Assembly (NCBI GenBank): GCA_963836355.1
Contig: CAWIJO010000014.1
Span: forward strand, 310,001 to 374,000
Origin: Palsa-506 sp963836355
GTDB lineage: Bacteria; Actinomycetota; Actinomycetes; Streptosporangiales; Streptosporangiaceae
Direction of reading: 5' to 3'
Length of the DNA stretch: 64,000 bases
Below are positions 1 to 8,577 of the stretch, one piece after another (position 1 is the stretch's first letter; each line of letters opens with the position of its first letter). Both the position numbers and the translations under genes were made by a program. Under the pieces are notes generated by a model that had not been told where the DNA came from, made no database searches, and saw only the letters and a program-made list of their open reading frames with translations.

Positions 1-693
1 GGCGCCGACCACCCGGACACGTTTGCGTCCCGCGGCAGCCTCGCCGCCGCCTATCACGCCGCCGGGCGGCTGAAGGACGCGATTCCGCTGTACGAGCGCA
101 CCCTCGCCGACCGGCAGCGGGTACTCGGCGCCGACCACCCGGATACCCTCACCTCGCTGGGCAACCTCGCCTACGCGTACCGGTCTGCGGGGAAGCTGAA
201 AGACGCCATCCCGCTGTACAAGCGCACCCTCGCCGACCGGCAGCGGGTACTCGGCGCCGACCACCCGGATACCCTCACCTCGCTGGGCAACCTCGCTTCC
301 GCCTACCACGAGGCCCGGCGGCCGAAGGGCGCCATCCCGCTGTACGAGCGCACCCTCGCCGACCGGGACCGGGTGCAGGGACCAGATCACCCGGACACCG
401 TGACCGCACGCGGCAATCTCGCCGCCGCCTACCACTCGGCGGGCCGCCTGGCAGACGCCATCCCGCTGTACGAGCGCACCGTCGCCGACTGCGAGCGGGT
501 GCACGGGCCGCATCATGAGGACACCCTGATCTCCCGCTGCAACCTCGCCCACGTGTACTACACCGCCCGGCGGCTGACCGAAGCGATCGCCGTCTTCGAG
601 CGCACCCTGGCCGACTGCGAGCGCGAGCTCAAGCCGGGTCATCCGCTGACGCAAACGGTGCGCGAGAGCCTGCAGGCAGCCACCCGGGCCTGA
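1..693 (+). CDS. Tetratricopeptide-repeat protein, 5'-truncated
   Basis: The frame is open from the first base of the window and stops at 691-693, so only the C-terminal 230 residues are present. It consists of about five and a half repeats of exactly 42 residues (126 bp), each with a GxDHPDT/NLAxAY...AIPLYERTLAD pattern. This is the kinesin-light-chain-type TPR found in many actinobacterial NB-ARC or CHAT proteins. TPRs are protein-interaction scaffolds; the effector domain that would define the function lies outside the window. Bases 96-170 and 222-296 are identical at the 126-bp period, so the array has expanded recently. Confidence 0.85.
   Translation, partial: GADHPDTFASRGSLAAAYHAAGRLKDAIPLYERTLADRQRVLGADHPDTLTSLGNLAYAYRSAGKLKDAIPLYKRTLADRQRVLGADHPDTLTSLGNLASAYHEARRPKGAIPLYERTLADRDRVQGPDHPDTVTARGNLAAAYHSAGRLADAIPLYERTVADCERVHGPHHEDTLISRCNLAHVYYTARRLTEAIAVFERTLADCERELKPGHPLTQTVRESLQAATRA
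96..296 (+). repeat. 126-bp tandem repeat inside the TPR gene
   Basis: The 75 bases at 96-170 recur unchanged at 222-296, one TPR unit (126 bp) downstream. Neighbouring units are related but diverged. Such DNA-level identity indicates recent duplication or gene conversion within the repeat array. Confidence 0.8.
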
Positions 694-913
694 CCTACTG
701 GTGAGCTAGCCGGGCTCCAGATCGAGGTGGCAGGCCGAGCAGCTCGGTGAACCTGTCGATCATCATGTCCCGTCCCTTGACCTGGGCAACGCGCTCGGGG
801 GTGGCCAGGTCGGCAGTACCAGGGAGCTGGCCCGAGCCAGCCGGCCGGGCCGACCGGGACGATGATGGCCGGAGTCGGTCCCGTCATAAATGCCGGAAAG
901 ACGGGCGCGCGGG
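694..913. other. Intergenic gap with a possible minus-strand gene remnant
   Basis: No intact gene is seen between the TPR gene and the REC/PIG-L gene. On the minus strand, a frame ending in TAG at 695-697 reads as plausible protein C-terminus for about 35 codons (it contains TPERVAQVKGRDMMIDRF). It has no start and no family I recognise. It may be the tail of a deleted gene. Confidence 0.3.
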
Positions 914-2005
914 CTAGCAGCCTTCGGGCCGGGCTGCCGGGTCCGCCGGCTGGGCGGCCATGGCCGCGGACTCGCGGACTACCTCGAAGGCCTCGGCGTA
1001 GCGCCCGCCGGTGAAGTGCGACCAGTAGCGGGCAGCTGACTCGACCAGATCATCCTCGGGGTCCTCGCGGACCCGCTGCTGGGCGGTGCAGGCATTGATG
1101 GCCAGGAGTTTGCGGCCGAACTGGTCGTCGATGGTCACGAAGCGGCCCGGGCGGAAGTCGACGGTGGCGGACGGCGCCTGGAAGCAGTAGACGCTGGCGA
1201 CATCCCGGCATGCCGCCATGGCCGCCCGGTGCACGTCACGGTGACCTGGATCGGCATCGTGCGGCGAGTGGGTATAGACGACGACCGGCTGCACGGCTTG
1301 CACCGCGCGGTCGATCGCGCTGACCACCGGGTCGTCCGCCGCGATCGCGAGGGCCGGCAGATCCGCCTGGAACAAGCTCGCGCCGAGCGCGATGGCGGCC
1401 AGCTCGGATCCGCCTGATCCCGCGGCCTGGGCAGCCCCGTCGACGCAGCCGGCCCGGGTGAGTATCAGGATTGAGATCTCCTGGCCCAGCTCGCGATGCA
1501 CGAGCAGCGCGCCGGCCGCGCCGATCTCGACATCACCCGGGTGCGCGCCGATAGCGAGCACGGCTGGCCGGGCCTGCGAGCGGCCCCCCGGTCGGCTGGC
1601 CAGCCGAGCCGCGCGGCCCCTGGCCACCAGGGCGGTGACAGTGGCCAGAAGGTGATCGGGCCGGACCGGTTTTTGCAAGAACTCATCAGCAGCGTCCCGC
1701 AGTGCCCGCATCGTCGTGTCGAGCGACTCGTGCGCGGTGATCACGACGACTGGCAGCGCTGGCGAGAGCCTGCGCAGCGCCGTCAGGAATTCCAGGCCGG
1801 TCATCCTCGGCAGTTCCGCGTCAGTCAGCACCAGGTCCCAGGTCTCCGTACGGACGAGGCTGAGCGCGACGACCGGGTCAGGCGTGTGCCGGACGTCGAG
1901 CCCGCCGCGCTTGCCCAGCACCTGCACGGCGAAATGGGCGGCCACCGGGTCGTCCTCGATGACCAGGACCCGTCCTGGTGATCCGCCATGCGCACTATCG
2001 GTCAT
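914..2005 (-). CDS. Response regulator receiver fused to PIG-L family deacetylase
   Basis: The product has 363 residues from the ATG at 2005, which has a GGGGAG ribosome-binding site and clears the end of cheR; a longer frame to 2092 overlaps cheR. Residues 11-130 are a CheY-like receiver with the acidic pair (IEDD), phospho-acceptor Asp62 in VLTDAELP and the conserved Lys in LQKPV. From about residue 145 comes a PIG-L/LmbE domain with the AHPGDVEIG zinc motif and the downstream HSPHDADPGHRDVH metal/catalytic block. Family members are Zn-dependent N-deacetylases acting on GlcNAc-type substrates (MshB, PIG-L). As last gene of the che operon it is the only free receiver protein and so the likely output. 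The substrate is unknown. Confidence 0.85.
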   Translation of the reverse strand: MTDSAHGGSPGRVLVIEDDPVAAHFAVQVLGKRGGLDVRHTPDPVVALSLVRTETWDLVLTDAELPRMTGLEFLTALRRLSPALPVVVITAHESLDTTMRALRDAADEFLQKPVRPDHLLATVTALVARGRAARLASRPGGRSQARPAVLAIGAHPGDVEIGAAGALLVHRELGQEISILILTRAGCVDGAAQAAGSGGSELAAIALGASLFQADLPALAIAADDPVVSAIDRAVQAVQPVVVYTHSPHDADPGHRDVHRAAMAACRDVASVYCFQAPSATVDFRPGRFVTIDDQFGRKLLAINACTAQQRVREDPEDDLVESAARYWSHFTGGRYAEAFEVVRESAAMAAQPADPAARPEGC

Positions 2006-2051
2006 CTGCCTGCTCCCCGGCCAGCGGTGCATCCTCGGCCCCGGCGCGGCG

Positions 2052-3365
2052 TCATGACCGCCCACCGAGCCGCGCCCGGCATGCGGCGGCAATGTCGCCT
2101 ATATCGACCTGCTGCAGGATCGGCTCGTGCCGATGATCATCCGGGTCGAGTGTCCGGAGGGCCTGCGCAAAGGCGCGCCGGGCGGCCTGCGCGTCACCCA
2201 TCTCGTCATGCGCACGGCCGAGGGCGAACGCCGCCAATGAGAACGCCGGGTCGGTATAGAGGGCACGGCGAAGCGCGGCCACGGCGTTCGCCGGCTGGCC
2301 CGCTTCCAGCAGGACGAGGCCGTGCACGAAATGCGCGTCGGCGTCGAGCGGGTCGTCCGCGAGCAATGCGGCAACCCGGGCCAGGGCCTGGTCACGGTCA
2401 CCGTTGCCCGCGGCGTCGAGCACCGCGGTCAGCCGGTCCTTGCGGGGGTGGGCCGGCGGAATCCGGGGCTGAGCCGGAACCTGGTGCTGAGCCGGAGCCC
2501 GGGGCTGAGCTAGCACCCGGCCCGGCGGCTGGCGGCCCGGCGGCTGGCGCAGCGAGCGCTGGGCGGGCCGGCCTGGGCGTGGCAGCCGGCCACCCCGGCC
2601 GCCGCGCCCCGTCGTTGCCCGGTGCAGGGCGTCCGCCGCGCCGAGCATCAGCATGCCGCCAGGACGCAGTGACCGCTCCAGCGACTCGATTACCCGCCCG
2701 GCTACCGGCTGCTCAAGGTAGATGAGCACATTCCGGCAGGCCACAAGGTCGAAGCCAGCCTCGCCGAGCGGCGGGAAAGGGTCGCTGGCGAGGTTGTGAC
2801 GGCGGAAGCGAACGAGTCCGCGCAAGCGCTGGCCGACGAGGTAGCTGCCGTCGTCCTGCCGGTCGAGATAGCGCTCTCGCAATGGCGGCTCAAGCAGCTG
2901 GACGGCCCGCTGGCGGTACCGGCCAGCCTCTGCTGCCCCGAGCGCGGCGCCCGAGACGTCTGTTCCGAGCACATCGACCGGGCATTGCTCCTGGCCAAAT
3001 GTCTCGTCGGCCAGCAGCGCCAGCGTGTATGCCTCCTCGCCGCTTGCGCACGCCGCGCTCCACACCCGGACGGAGCCGAAACCTGCCGCCCGGGACTCGC
3101 GTAGCAGGTCATGCCAGGGGATCGTGTCGAGCTGGCCACGGTCCCGCGCGAAGGTCGTCTCCTGGACCGTCACCTCGTCGATCAGCCGGTCCACGAGGCC
3201 GGGGCCGCGCAGCGGATCGGATACCGCGCGCAGGAAGGCGGCCGGGCTGAGGCCGGGTGCAGCGCGGCGCGCAGCGGCAAGGATGGCCGTCTCGCGCGCG
3301 GCCGGCAGGGCGATGCCGGTCTTGCCCCGGACAAGTTCGGTGATCTCGGCGAGAAAATTCTTCAC
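2052..3365 (-). CDS. cheR: Chemotaxis protein methyltransferase CheR with C-terminal TPR
   Basis: An SAM-dependent methyltransferase that methylates glutamates of the chemoreceptor, opposing CheB. The N-terminal helical CheR domain (FLAEITELV...) is followed by the SAM-binding fold with SAACASGEEAYTLALL and the ACRNVLIYL motif. After a Pro/Gln/Arg-rich linker there is a TPR-like C-terminus (about residues 320-430), an arrangement known in CheR proteins of alternative chemosensory systems. The GTG at 3365 overlaps the cheB stop as GTGA, suggesting translational coupling. A GTG at 3392 in the same frame (446 residues) is the alternative start; neither has a strong ribosome-binding site. Confidence 0.88.
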   Translation of the reverse strand: MKNFLAEITELVRGKTGIALPAARETAILAAARRAAPGLSPAAFLRAVSDPLRGPGLVDRLIDEVTVQETTFARDRGQLDTIPWHDLLRESRAAGFGSVRVWSAACASGEEAYTLALLADETFGQEQCPVDVLGTDVSGAALGAAEAGRYRQRAVQLLEPPLRERYLDRQDDGSYLVGQRLRGLVRFRRHNLASDPFPPLGEAGFDLVACRNVLIYLEQPVAGRVIESLERSLRPGGMLMLGAADALHRATTGRGGRGGRLPRPGRPAQRSLRQPPGRQPPGRVLAQPRAPAQHQVPAQPRIPPAHPRKDRLTAVLDAAGNGDRDQALARVAALLADDPLDADAHFVHGLVLLEAGQPANAVAALRRALYTDPAFSLAAFALGRAHDEMGDAQAARRAFAQALRTLDPDDHRHEPILQQVDIGDIAAACRARLGGRS

Positions 3366-4390
3366 TGCGGCACCGGAAACGGCCGGTGGCACAGTCCCAG
3401 CAGGATACTGGCGATGTCGGCGGGGGGGAGCACGACATCGACCCCGAGGTCGATGGCGGCCTTCGGCATCCCGAAGACGGCCGACGACTCCTTGTCCTGT
3501 GCGATCGCCATGCCGCCGCGGCGGCGCACCGCGGCCGCGCCGACGGCGCCATCAGCGCCCATTCCGGTGAGCACGATCGCGACTCCCGCTCTCCCGGCGG
3601 CAGCGGCGATGCTCGCGAAGAGCACATCGCCGGACGGGCGATGCGAGCCGACGACGGTACGCCTGTCCAGGCACAGCTCGCCGGTGACTGCCAGCTTGAG
3701 ATGCGTGTCCGCGGGCGCGATCCAGGCGCCAGGGCCGATCCGCAGGCCTGCCCTGGCGAGACCGACGGGTAGCCGTACCGCCTGATCTAGCCAGTTCGCA
3801 AGCTCATCTGCGAACCCGGTGCCGATGTGCTGCACGACCAGGATCGGGATCGGGTAGTCGGCTGGCAGCGCCGCGAGCAGCCGAGCCAGGATTTGCGGGC
3901 CTCCGGTCGACGCGCATATGCCGATCACCGATGCCAGGCGGCCAGGGCCGGAACTTGTCTTGAGCGCGGCGCGCAGATGGCGGATCACATGCGCCCGGCA
4001 GAGCACCTTGATCCGGCGGCGGAAGGCGAGTGCGGCGGGCCCGGCCGGATCGCGCAGGTCGAGGTCATCCTTCGCAACCGCGTCCAGCGCGCCGGCGGCG
4101 AGCGCCGCCGCCGCGTTGCTGCTGCTGGCTCCGACATGAGCGGAGAGCACCAGGATAGGCACCGGGCGGGAGCTCATGATTTCCTCGACTGCCCGCAGCC
4201 CGTCCATCCCGGGCAGCTCAAGATCCATGGTTACCAGGTCCGGGTCGGCGCGCGGCAGGGCGGCAATGGCCTCCCTGGCAGTCCCGCAGACCTCGGTGAC
4301 CGTGATGTCCCCGTCGTACTCCAGCATCCGCGTCAGCGCGATCGCGTACACCCGGGAGTCCTCGCAGACGAGCACCCGCCGCGTGGTCAT
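3362..4390 (-). CDS. cheB: Protein-glutamate methylesterase CheB
   Basis: The product is 342 residues, the usual CheB length. Residues 1-125 form a receiver domain (phospho-acceptor in VTMDLELPGMDG). The C-terminal methylesterase domain has all three catalytic residues in context: Ser in CASTGGPQ, His in VVQHIG and Asp in GMGADGAVGA. It removes methyl groups from, and may deamidate, the receptor encoded upstream. Phosphorylation by CheA should activate it. It sits 4 bp after cheA and overlaps cheR by a few bases, so the operon can in principle run full CheR/CheB adaptation. Confidence 0.93.
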   Translation of the reverse strand: MTTRRVLVCEDSRVYAIALTRMLEYDGDITVTEVCGTAREAIAALPRADPDLVTMDLELPGMDGLRAVEEIMSSRPVPILVLSAHVGASSSNAAAALAAGALDAVAKDDLDLRDPAGPAALAFRRRIKVLCRAHVIRHLRAALKTSSGPGRLASVIGICASTGGPQILARLLAALPADYPIPILVVQHIGTGFADELANWLDQAVRLPVGLARAGLRIGPGAWIAPADTHLKLAVTGELCLDRRTVVGSHRPSGDVLFASIAAAAGRAGVAIVLTGMGADGAVGAAAVRRRGGMAIAQDKESSAVFGMPKAAIDLGVDVVLPPADIASILLGLCHRPFPVPQ

Positions 4391-4394
4391 CTGT

Positions 4395-6497
4395 TCACCG
4401 GCCGACGAGGCGCTCGACGGTGGCGAGCAGAGCCTGCTGATCGAAGGTCCGTTTAACCATGTAAGCGTCGGCGCCTGCCTCGATCCCCTTGCGGTGATCC
4501 TCTTCGGAGCCCCGGGAGGTGACGATGACGACCGGCAGTGACTGGCGCGCCTCCCCGGCCCGGATCGCGCGGGTCAGCTCGAGCCCGTCAAGCTCGGGCA
4601 TCTCAAGATCGGTGACGACGAGCGCGATCTCGGGCTCGCGGCCCAGGGCAGCCAGCGCGTCCCGGCCGTCTCGCGCGGTCACGACCGGATATCCGGCCGC
4701 CTCCAGGATGCTGCGCTGGAGCTCGCGGACGGTAAATGAGTCCTCGACGACAAGCACCTTGGGTGCCGCAGCCGCAGGCGCCGCAGCCGGGCTGGCCACG
4801 AGCGGTCTCGGCGGCTCCGGGGAGCGCCCGCCGCGCCGGGCGACCCGGGTCAGCATGGCGGGCTCGACCAGCAGGGCGATCCGGCTGTTGCCGAGGATGG
4901 CTGCACCCAGATATCCCTCGATACCGCCGAAGCACGGGCCCAGCGGCTTGACCACCACCTCCTCCTTGCTGAGTACCGCGTCACAGGTCGCGACGCAGCG
5001 ACGGCCGGCGGCGTAGATCACGAGCGCGGGGGATTCGCTGCCGAGCGGCGGCGCCGCGGCGCCGATAAGGGCCGCCGCGTCGGCGACTGGCAGCGGCCGG
5101 CCGCGCACCTTAAGTGCGGGACGGCCCTCGAGCATGAGCGTCTCGGCGACGAGAACTACCTCTTCCACGGCGGCCAGCGGCACGCCATAGACCGCTCCGC
5201 CTCGCTCGAACAACAGCACCTCAAGGAGCGCGAACGCGAGCGGGAGCAGCAGGACGACCTCCATCCCCCGGCCGGGCTCGCTCCGGACCTCGAAGCTGCC
5301 TCGCATTGACCGCGCGTAGCTCCTTACCGCGTCGAGGCCGACACCGCGCCCGGCCAGGTCGGTCACTTCCGGCGCGGTCGAATAGCCCGCCTGGGCAAGC
5401 ACATCTCCGAGTGATCCTTCGCGCCTGGCCTGCTCGGACACCGCCGGGGAGACCCCTCTGCCGTCGTCGGCGACGACGATCTCCACCAGGCTGCCGCGCG
5501 GCACGACGCGGACCTCGAGGCGGCCGCACGGCGGCTTCCCCGCTTGCGCACGCTCGGCCCGCGACTCGATGCCATGGCTCACGGCGTTGCGCAGCAGGTG
5601 AGCGAGGGGGTCGTACAGGCTTTCCAGGATTACCCGGTCGATCTCGGCGTCCGCGCCCGTGACGACCAGCTCGGCTTCCTTCCCTGCCGCGAGGCAGAGT
5701 CCCCGGACCGCGAGCGGCAGCCGGCGGGTGATTGTCTCGAGCGGAAGCGTACGCAGCCCGATCGCGGTTTCCTTGAGCTCGTCGAGCATGCGACCGCTGC
5801 CGTCAAGCACATCGGCCACGTCATGTGGAAGCGCCGCCTGGGTGCCGAGCGAGTGAGCCAGCCGTCCCCGATACTGCACCACCTCGCCGACGACGTCGAG
5901 CAGGCGGTCGATCTTCTCGGCCGGGACGCGCAGCGGACGCCGTTCTGCGTTCGGCCTGGCAGGTTCGGGCCCGGCGGGCTCCGACTCCAGCGGCCCGGGG
6001 CGGGGGCGGGGACCGGGGCGGGGGCCGGGTATCCCGGCCTCAGCCGGTTCGGGACCTAGACCCGGCCTTCGGTCCGCAGGCAGTCCGGGCCCGGCCCTCG
6101 CCCCGGGCGCCCCGCTGGCATCGCCGTCCGCCAGCGTCGCGGCGCAGACAGCAAGATCATCGAGAAGCTCGTCTACCGGTTCTTCCGCGCCGGAAACGCG
6201 TGCGCGCAGCGCGGCGGTCGCGCGCAATAGCGCAGCCGCGAACTCCGGCCTGAACTCCGCCGCGGCGCGCACACCAGCCAGTACATCCTCGGCCGCCCGG
6301 GCGAGCGCGCGGATGTCATCGAGGCCGAGCATCCCTGCGGCGCCCTTGATGGTGTGCGCATTGCGGAACAGCGAGTCGACGGACTCCGCGCCCGCGGCCC
6401 CGGACTCGACCGCCAGCAGCGCGGTCTCCATCTGGTCGAGTCGCCCTGTCGCCTCGTCACGGAAGATGCTGGTGAGCTCTTCATCAAGCTCGCTCAT
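4395..6497 (-). CDS. cheA: Hybrid chemotaxis histidine kinase CheA with C-terminal receiver
   Basis: The product has 700 residues. An N-terminal Hpt domain carries the phosphorylatable His48 (NAHTIKGAAG). A Pro/Gly-rich linker (about 135-185) takes the place of a recognisable P2 domain. Then come the dimerisation helices, an HATPase domain (N-box HLLRNAVSHGIES, G boxes VADDGRGV and GRGVGLDAV), a CheW-like coupling domain and a terminal receiver (VTDLEMPELDG). CheA-REC hybrids are typical of non-flagellar or alternative chemosensory systems, where the attached receiver may act as a phosphate sink. The start overlaps the cheW stop as ATGA. Confidence 0.93.
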   Translation of the reverse strand: MSELDEELTSIFRDEATGRLDQMETALLAVESGAAGAESVDSLFRNAHTIKGAAGMLGLDDIRALARAAEDVLAGVRAAAEFRPEFAAALLRATAALRARVSGAEEPVDELLDDLAVCAATLADGDASGAPGARAGPGLPADRRPGLGPEPAEAGIPGPRPGPRPRPGPLESEPAGPEPARPNAERRPLRVPAEKIDRLLDVVGEVVQYRGRLAHSLGTQAALPHDVADVLDGSGRMLDELKETAIGLRTLPLETITRRLPLAVRGLCLAAGKEAELVVTGADAEIDRVILESLYDPLAHLLRNAVSHGIESRAERAQAGKPPCGRLEVRVVPRGSLVEIVVADDGRGVSPAVSEQARREGSLGDVLAQAGYSTAPEVTDLAGRGVGLDAVRSYARSMRGSFEVRSEPGRGMEVVLLLPLAFALLEVLLFERGGAVYGVPLAAVEEVVLVAETLMLEGRPALKVRGRPLPVADAAALIGAAAPPLGSESPALVIYAAGRRCVATCDAVLSKEEVVVKPLGPCFGGIEGYLGAAILGNSRIALLVEPAMLTRVARRGGRSPEPPRPLVASPAAAPAAAAPKVLVVEDSFTVRELQRSILEAAGYPVVTARDGRDALAALGREPEIALVVTDLEMPELDGLELTRAIRAGEARQSLPVVIVTSRGSEEDHRKGIEAGADAYMVKRTFDQQALLATVERLVGR

Positions 6498-6934
6498 TGA
6501 TGCGCCCCCCGCAGCGGATGCGCCCCGGCCGGCGAATTCGCCTGCTGGAGCGAATCAAAGACCCGCGGCATGTCGATCACCCCGATGAGGCCGTCATCGG
6601 CGACCATCGCGCCCGCTAGCAGGTCGGACACCGTCTCCTCGGTGGGATCTCCCAGCTCGCCGACCCCGCTCACCTGCTCGACGGCGAGGCCCGCCCGGCG
6701 AGCCCCGTCCTCGGCGACGATCAGGCGGCCGGGGACCGTCGTTCGCGAGATGCCGAGCAGCAAGGCAAGGTCGATGACCGGCAGGATCTGGCTCCGGATG
6801 TTCCGCACGCCGAGCAGTTCCGGCCGGGCCCCGGGCACGGCCGCGACCTCGCCCAGCTCGGCGACCTCCAGCACGTACCCGACGGGTATCGCGAAGGCTT
6901 CCGGGTCCACTCGCAGCCGGACGTAGACGCTCAC
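6494..6934 (-). CDS. cheW: Chemotaxis coupling protein CheW
   Basis: A 146-residue CheW-domain scaffold that links receptor hairpin tips to CheA. Conserved features include the GVRNIRSQILPVIDL segment typical of CheW. It begins with GTG overlapping the receptor-gene stop (GTGA) and ends overlapping the cheA start (ATGA), so all three proteins are probably translated in coupled stoichiometry. There is only one cheW in the window besides the CheW-like domain inside CheA. Confidence 0.92.
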   Translation of the reverse strand: MSVYVRLRVDPEAFAIPVGYVLEVAELGEVAAVPGARPELLGVRNIRSQILPVIDLALLLGISRTTVPGRLIVAEDGARRAGLAVEQVSGVGELGDPTEETVSDLLAGAMVADDGLIGVIDMPRVFDSLQQANSPAGAHPLRGAHQ

Positions 6935-8436
6935 GAGCGTTTTTCGCCGCCGTGACCGTTCCTGGCACGGCCGGCGCCATTCCCGGTGCCGCCGGCGCCT
7001 CCACCGCTGTCCTCACGCAGGGCGCGGTCAAGTTCGTCAACCAGCGTGTCCAGCCGCTCGGCGGTGGCGGACCACTGCGTCTGCTCGGCGGCGAGCTGGT
7101 CTGCCGCCTCGCGGATCTGCTGTATCGCGCTGTCCACCTGGTCGGCGGCCGACTTCTGCTGCTGGGTCGCGAGGATCGACTCGTCCAGCATTGTCGCCGT
7201 TGACGCCATCAGCTCGCCGACCTCGCGGGCCTGCAGGGTGCCTTGCTCGGTGGCCATGATCGTCGCGTTGGTCTCGTCCTGAACGCCGGTGATGATCAGG
7301 CTGATCGAGTCGGTTGAATGAATCGACCGTTCCGCGAGCTTTCGCACCTCGGCCGCGACGACGGCGAACCCCTTGCCGGCATCACCGGCCCTGGCTGCCT
7401 CGATGGCGGCGTTCAGCGCGAGCAGGTTCGTCTGCCCGGCGATGTCGTTGATCAGCTCGAGGATCTCGCCGATCTTCTGCGCGCGCCCGCCGAGCGAGAG
7501 CGCGCGTGCGGCGATCGTGTCTACCTTCTCCTGCATGTCCCGCATCGTGTCGCCAGTCCGCTCAGCCGCTCTCGCCACGGCGTGTGCGTTGTCGGCGATG
7601 GAGCCTGCCGTCGTTGCCAACTCCTCGATCGTCGCCGAGGTCTCCGCGACCGCCGATGACTGCTCGCTGGTCACGGCGGCCGCGTTCTTCGCCGCCAGCC
7701 GGAGCTCACCGGTGACCTCGCCGAGAACTGCCGAGGTTGACCGGAGCCGGGCAACGAGATCGCTAAGCCGGCCGAACGCCACCGTCAGTTCCCGCTGCCG
7801 GTCGAGTGCACGGTTAAGCAGCCGGAGAGCGAAGAGAGAGAAGATGATGCCGGCCAGAACGGCAAGGACAGCCGCAGCGAGCCCGATCCCGAGCGCCTGG
7901 CTCGCCGCGGAGGCCGCTACCGCCTGCGCCGCCTGCGCACGCCGCAGTTGGAGGTCATCAAGCCGGTTCAGCGGTCCGAGCACGCTGCCCTCGGCGGCAC
8001 CGAGCTGAGCCGTCGCCCGGACCTCCCGCGCCAGTGTCGTGCCCGCTGCCCCCCTCAACCGCCTGAACAAGGCCAGGAACCGCGTGTTCGCCCTGGCTGC
8101 CTGCAGCCGGAATCGCGCCTCTTCGGCCGACTGACCCACGCCCAGGGCGGCGGCGGTGGCCGCGAACTGATCCCCCTCGTTGCTGACCTCCCGCGATATC
8201 GCTGCCAACGGAGTGAAGAAGTACTCGTGCATCGCCTCGCGCTGATGCCAGAAGGTAGCGACGAGCCTGGTGGTGAGAACCGCGTCGCCATGCGCGTCGA
8301 CCGCCACGTTCGAACTGGCGATCGCAGCCTCGTAGCGCCAGATCGTCACGCCCACCGTGGTAGCGATCACGGCGACCACGACGACGCTCACCGCCATGAC
8401 GCGACGCGCTGACCCGCCCAGCAGCTCTTTCGGCAT
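6931..8436 (-). CDS. Methyl-accepting chemotaxis protein, membrane-bound
   Basis: A 501-residue transducer. TM1 is at about residues 13-32 and TM2 at about 185-207; between them is an external helical domain of about 150 residues resembling four-helix-bundle sensors, with no recognisable ligand motif. I see no clear HAMP domain. The cytoplasmic part ends in a long coiled-coil hairpin whose tip GQTNLLALNAAIEAARAG is the conserved CheA/CheW contact. It is the first gene of the che operon and the only receptor in it, so signal specificity probably resides in its external domain. The C-terminus is a low-complexity Gly/Asn tail without a CheR/CheB-tethering pentapeptide I can recognise. Confidence 0.9.
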   Translation of the reverse strand: MPKELLGGSARRVMAVSVVVVAVIATTVGVTIWRYEAAIASSNVAVDAHGDAVLTTRLVATFWHQREAMHEYFFTPLAAISREVSNEGDQFAATAAALGVGQSAEEARFRLQAARANTRFLALFRRLRGAAGTTLAREVRATAQLGAAEGSVLGPLNRLDDLQLRRAQAAQAVAASAASQALGIGLAAAVLAVLAGIIFSLFALRLLNRALDRQRELTVAFGRLSDLVARLRSTSAVLGEVTGELRLAAKNAAAVTSEQSSAVAETSATIEELATTAGSIADNAHAVARAAERTGDTMRDMQEKVDTIAARALSLGGRAQKIGEILELINDIAGQTNLLALNAAIEAARAGDAGKGFAVVAAEVRKLAERSIHSTDSISLIITGVQDETNATIMATEQGTLQAREVGELMASTATMLDESILATQQQKSAADQVDSAIQQIREAADQLAAEQTQWSATAERLDTLVDELDRALREDSGGGAGGTGNGAGRARNGHGGEKRS

Positions 8437-8577
8437 CGCCTGTGTGTTTCCTGCCCCGTCGTCGCAGCGCCCGGTGCGGCGCTGCCCTTAGGAGACCTAC
8501 CCAGTAGTTACACAAACGTACCGATCAACCACTCTGCGTATCTCCCCCTCGGCCCTAGCTGGCCGGGCGGCGGGTAC

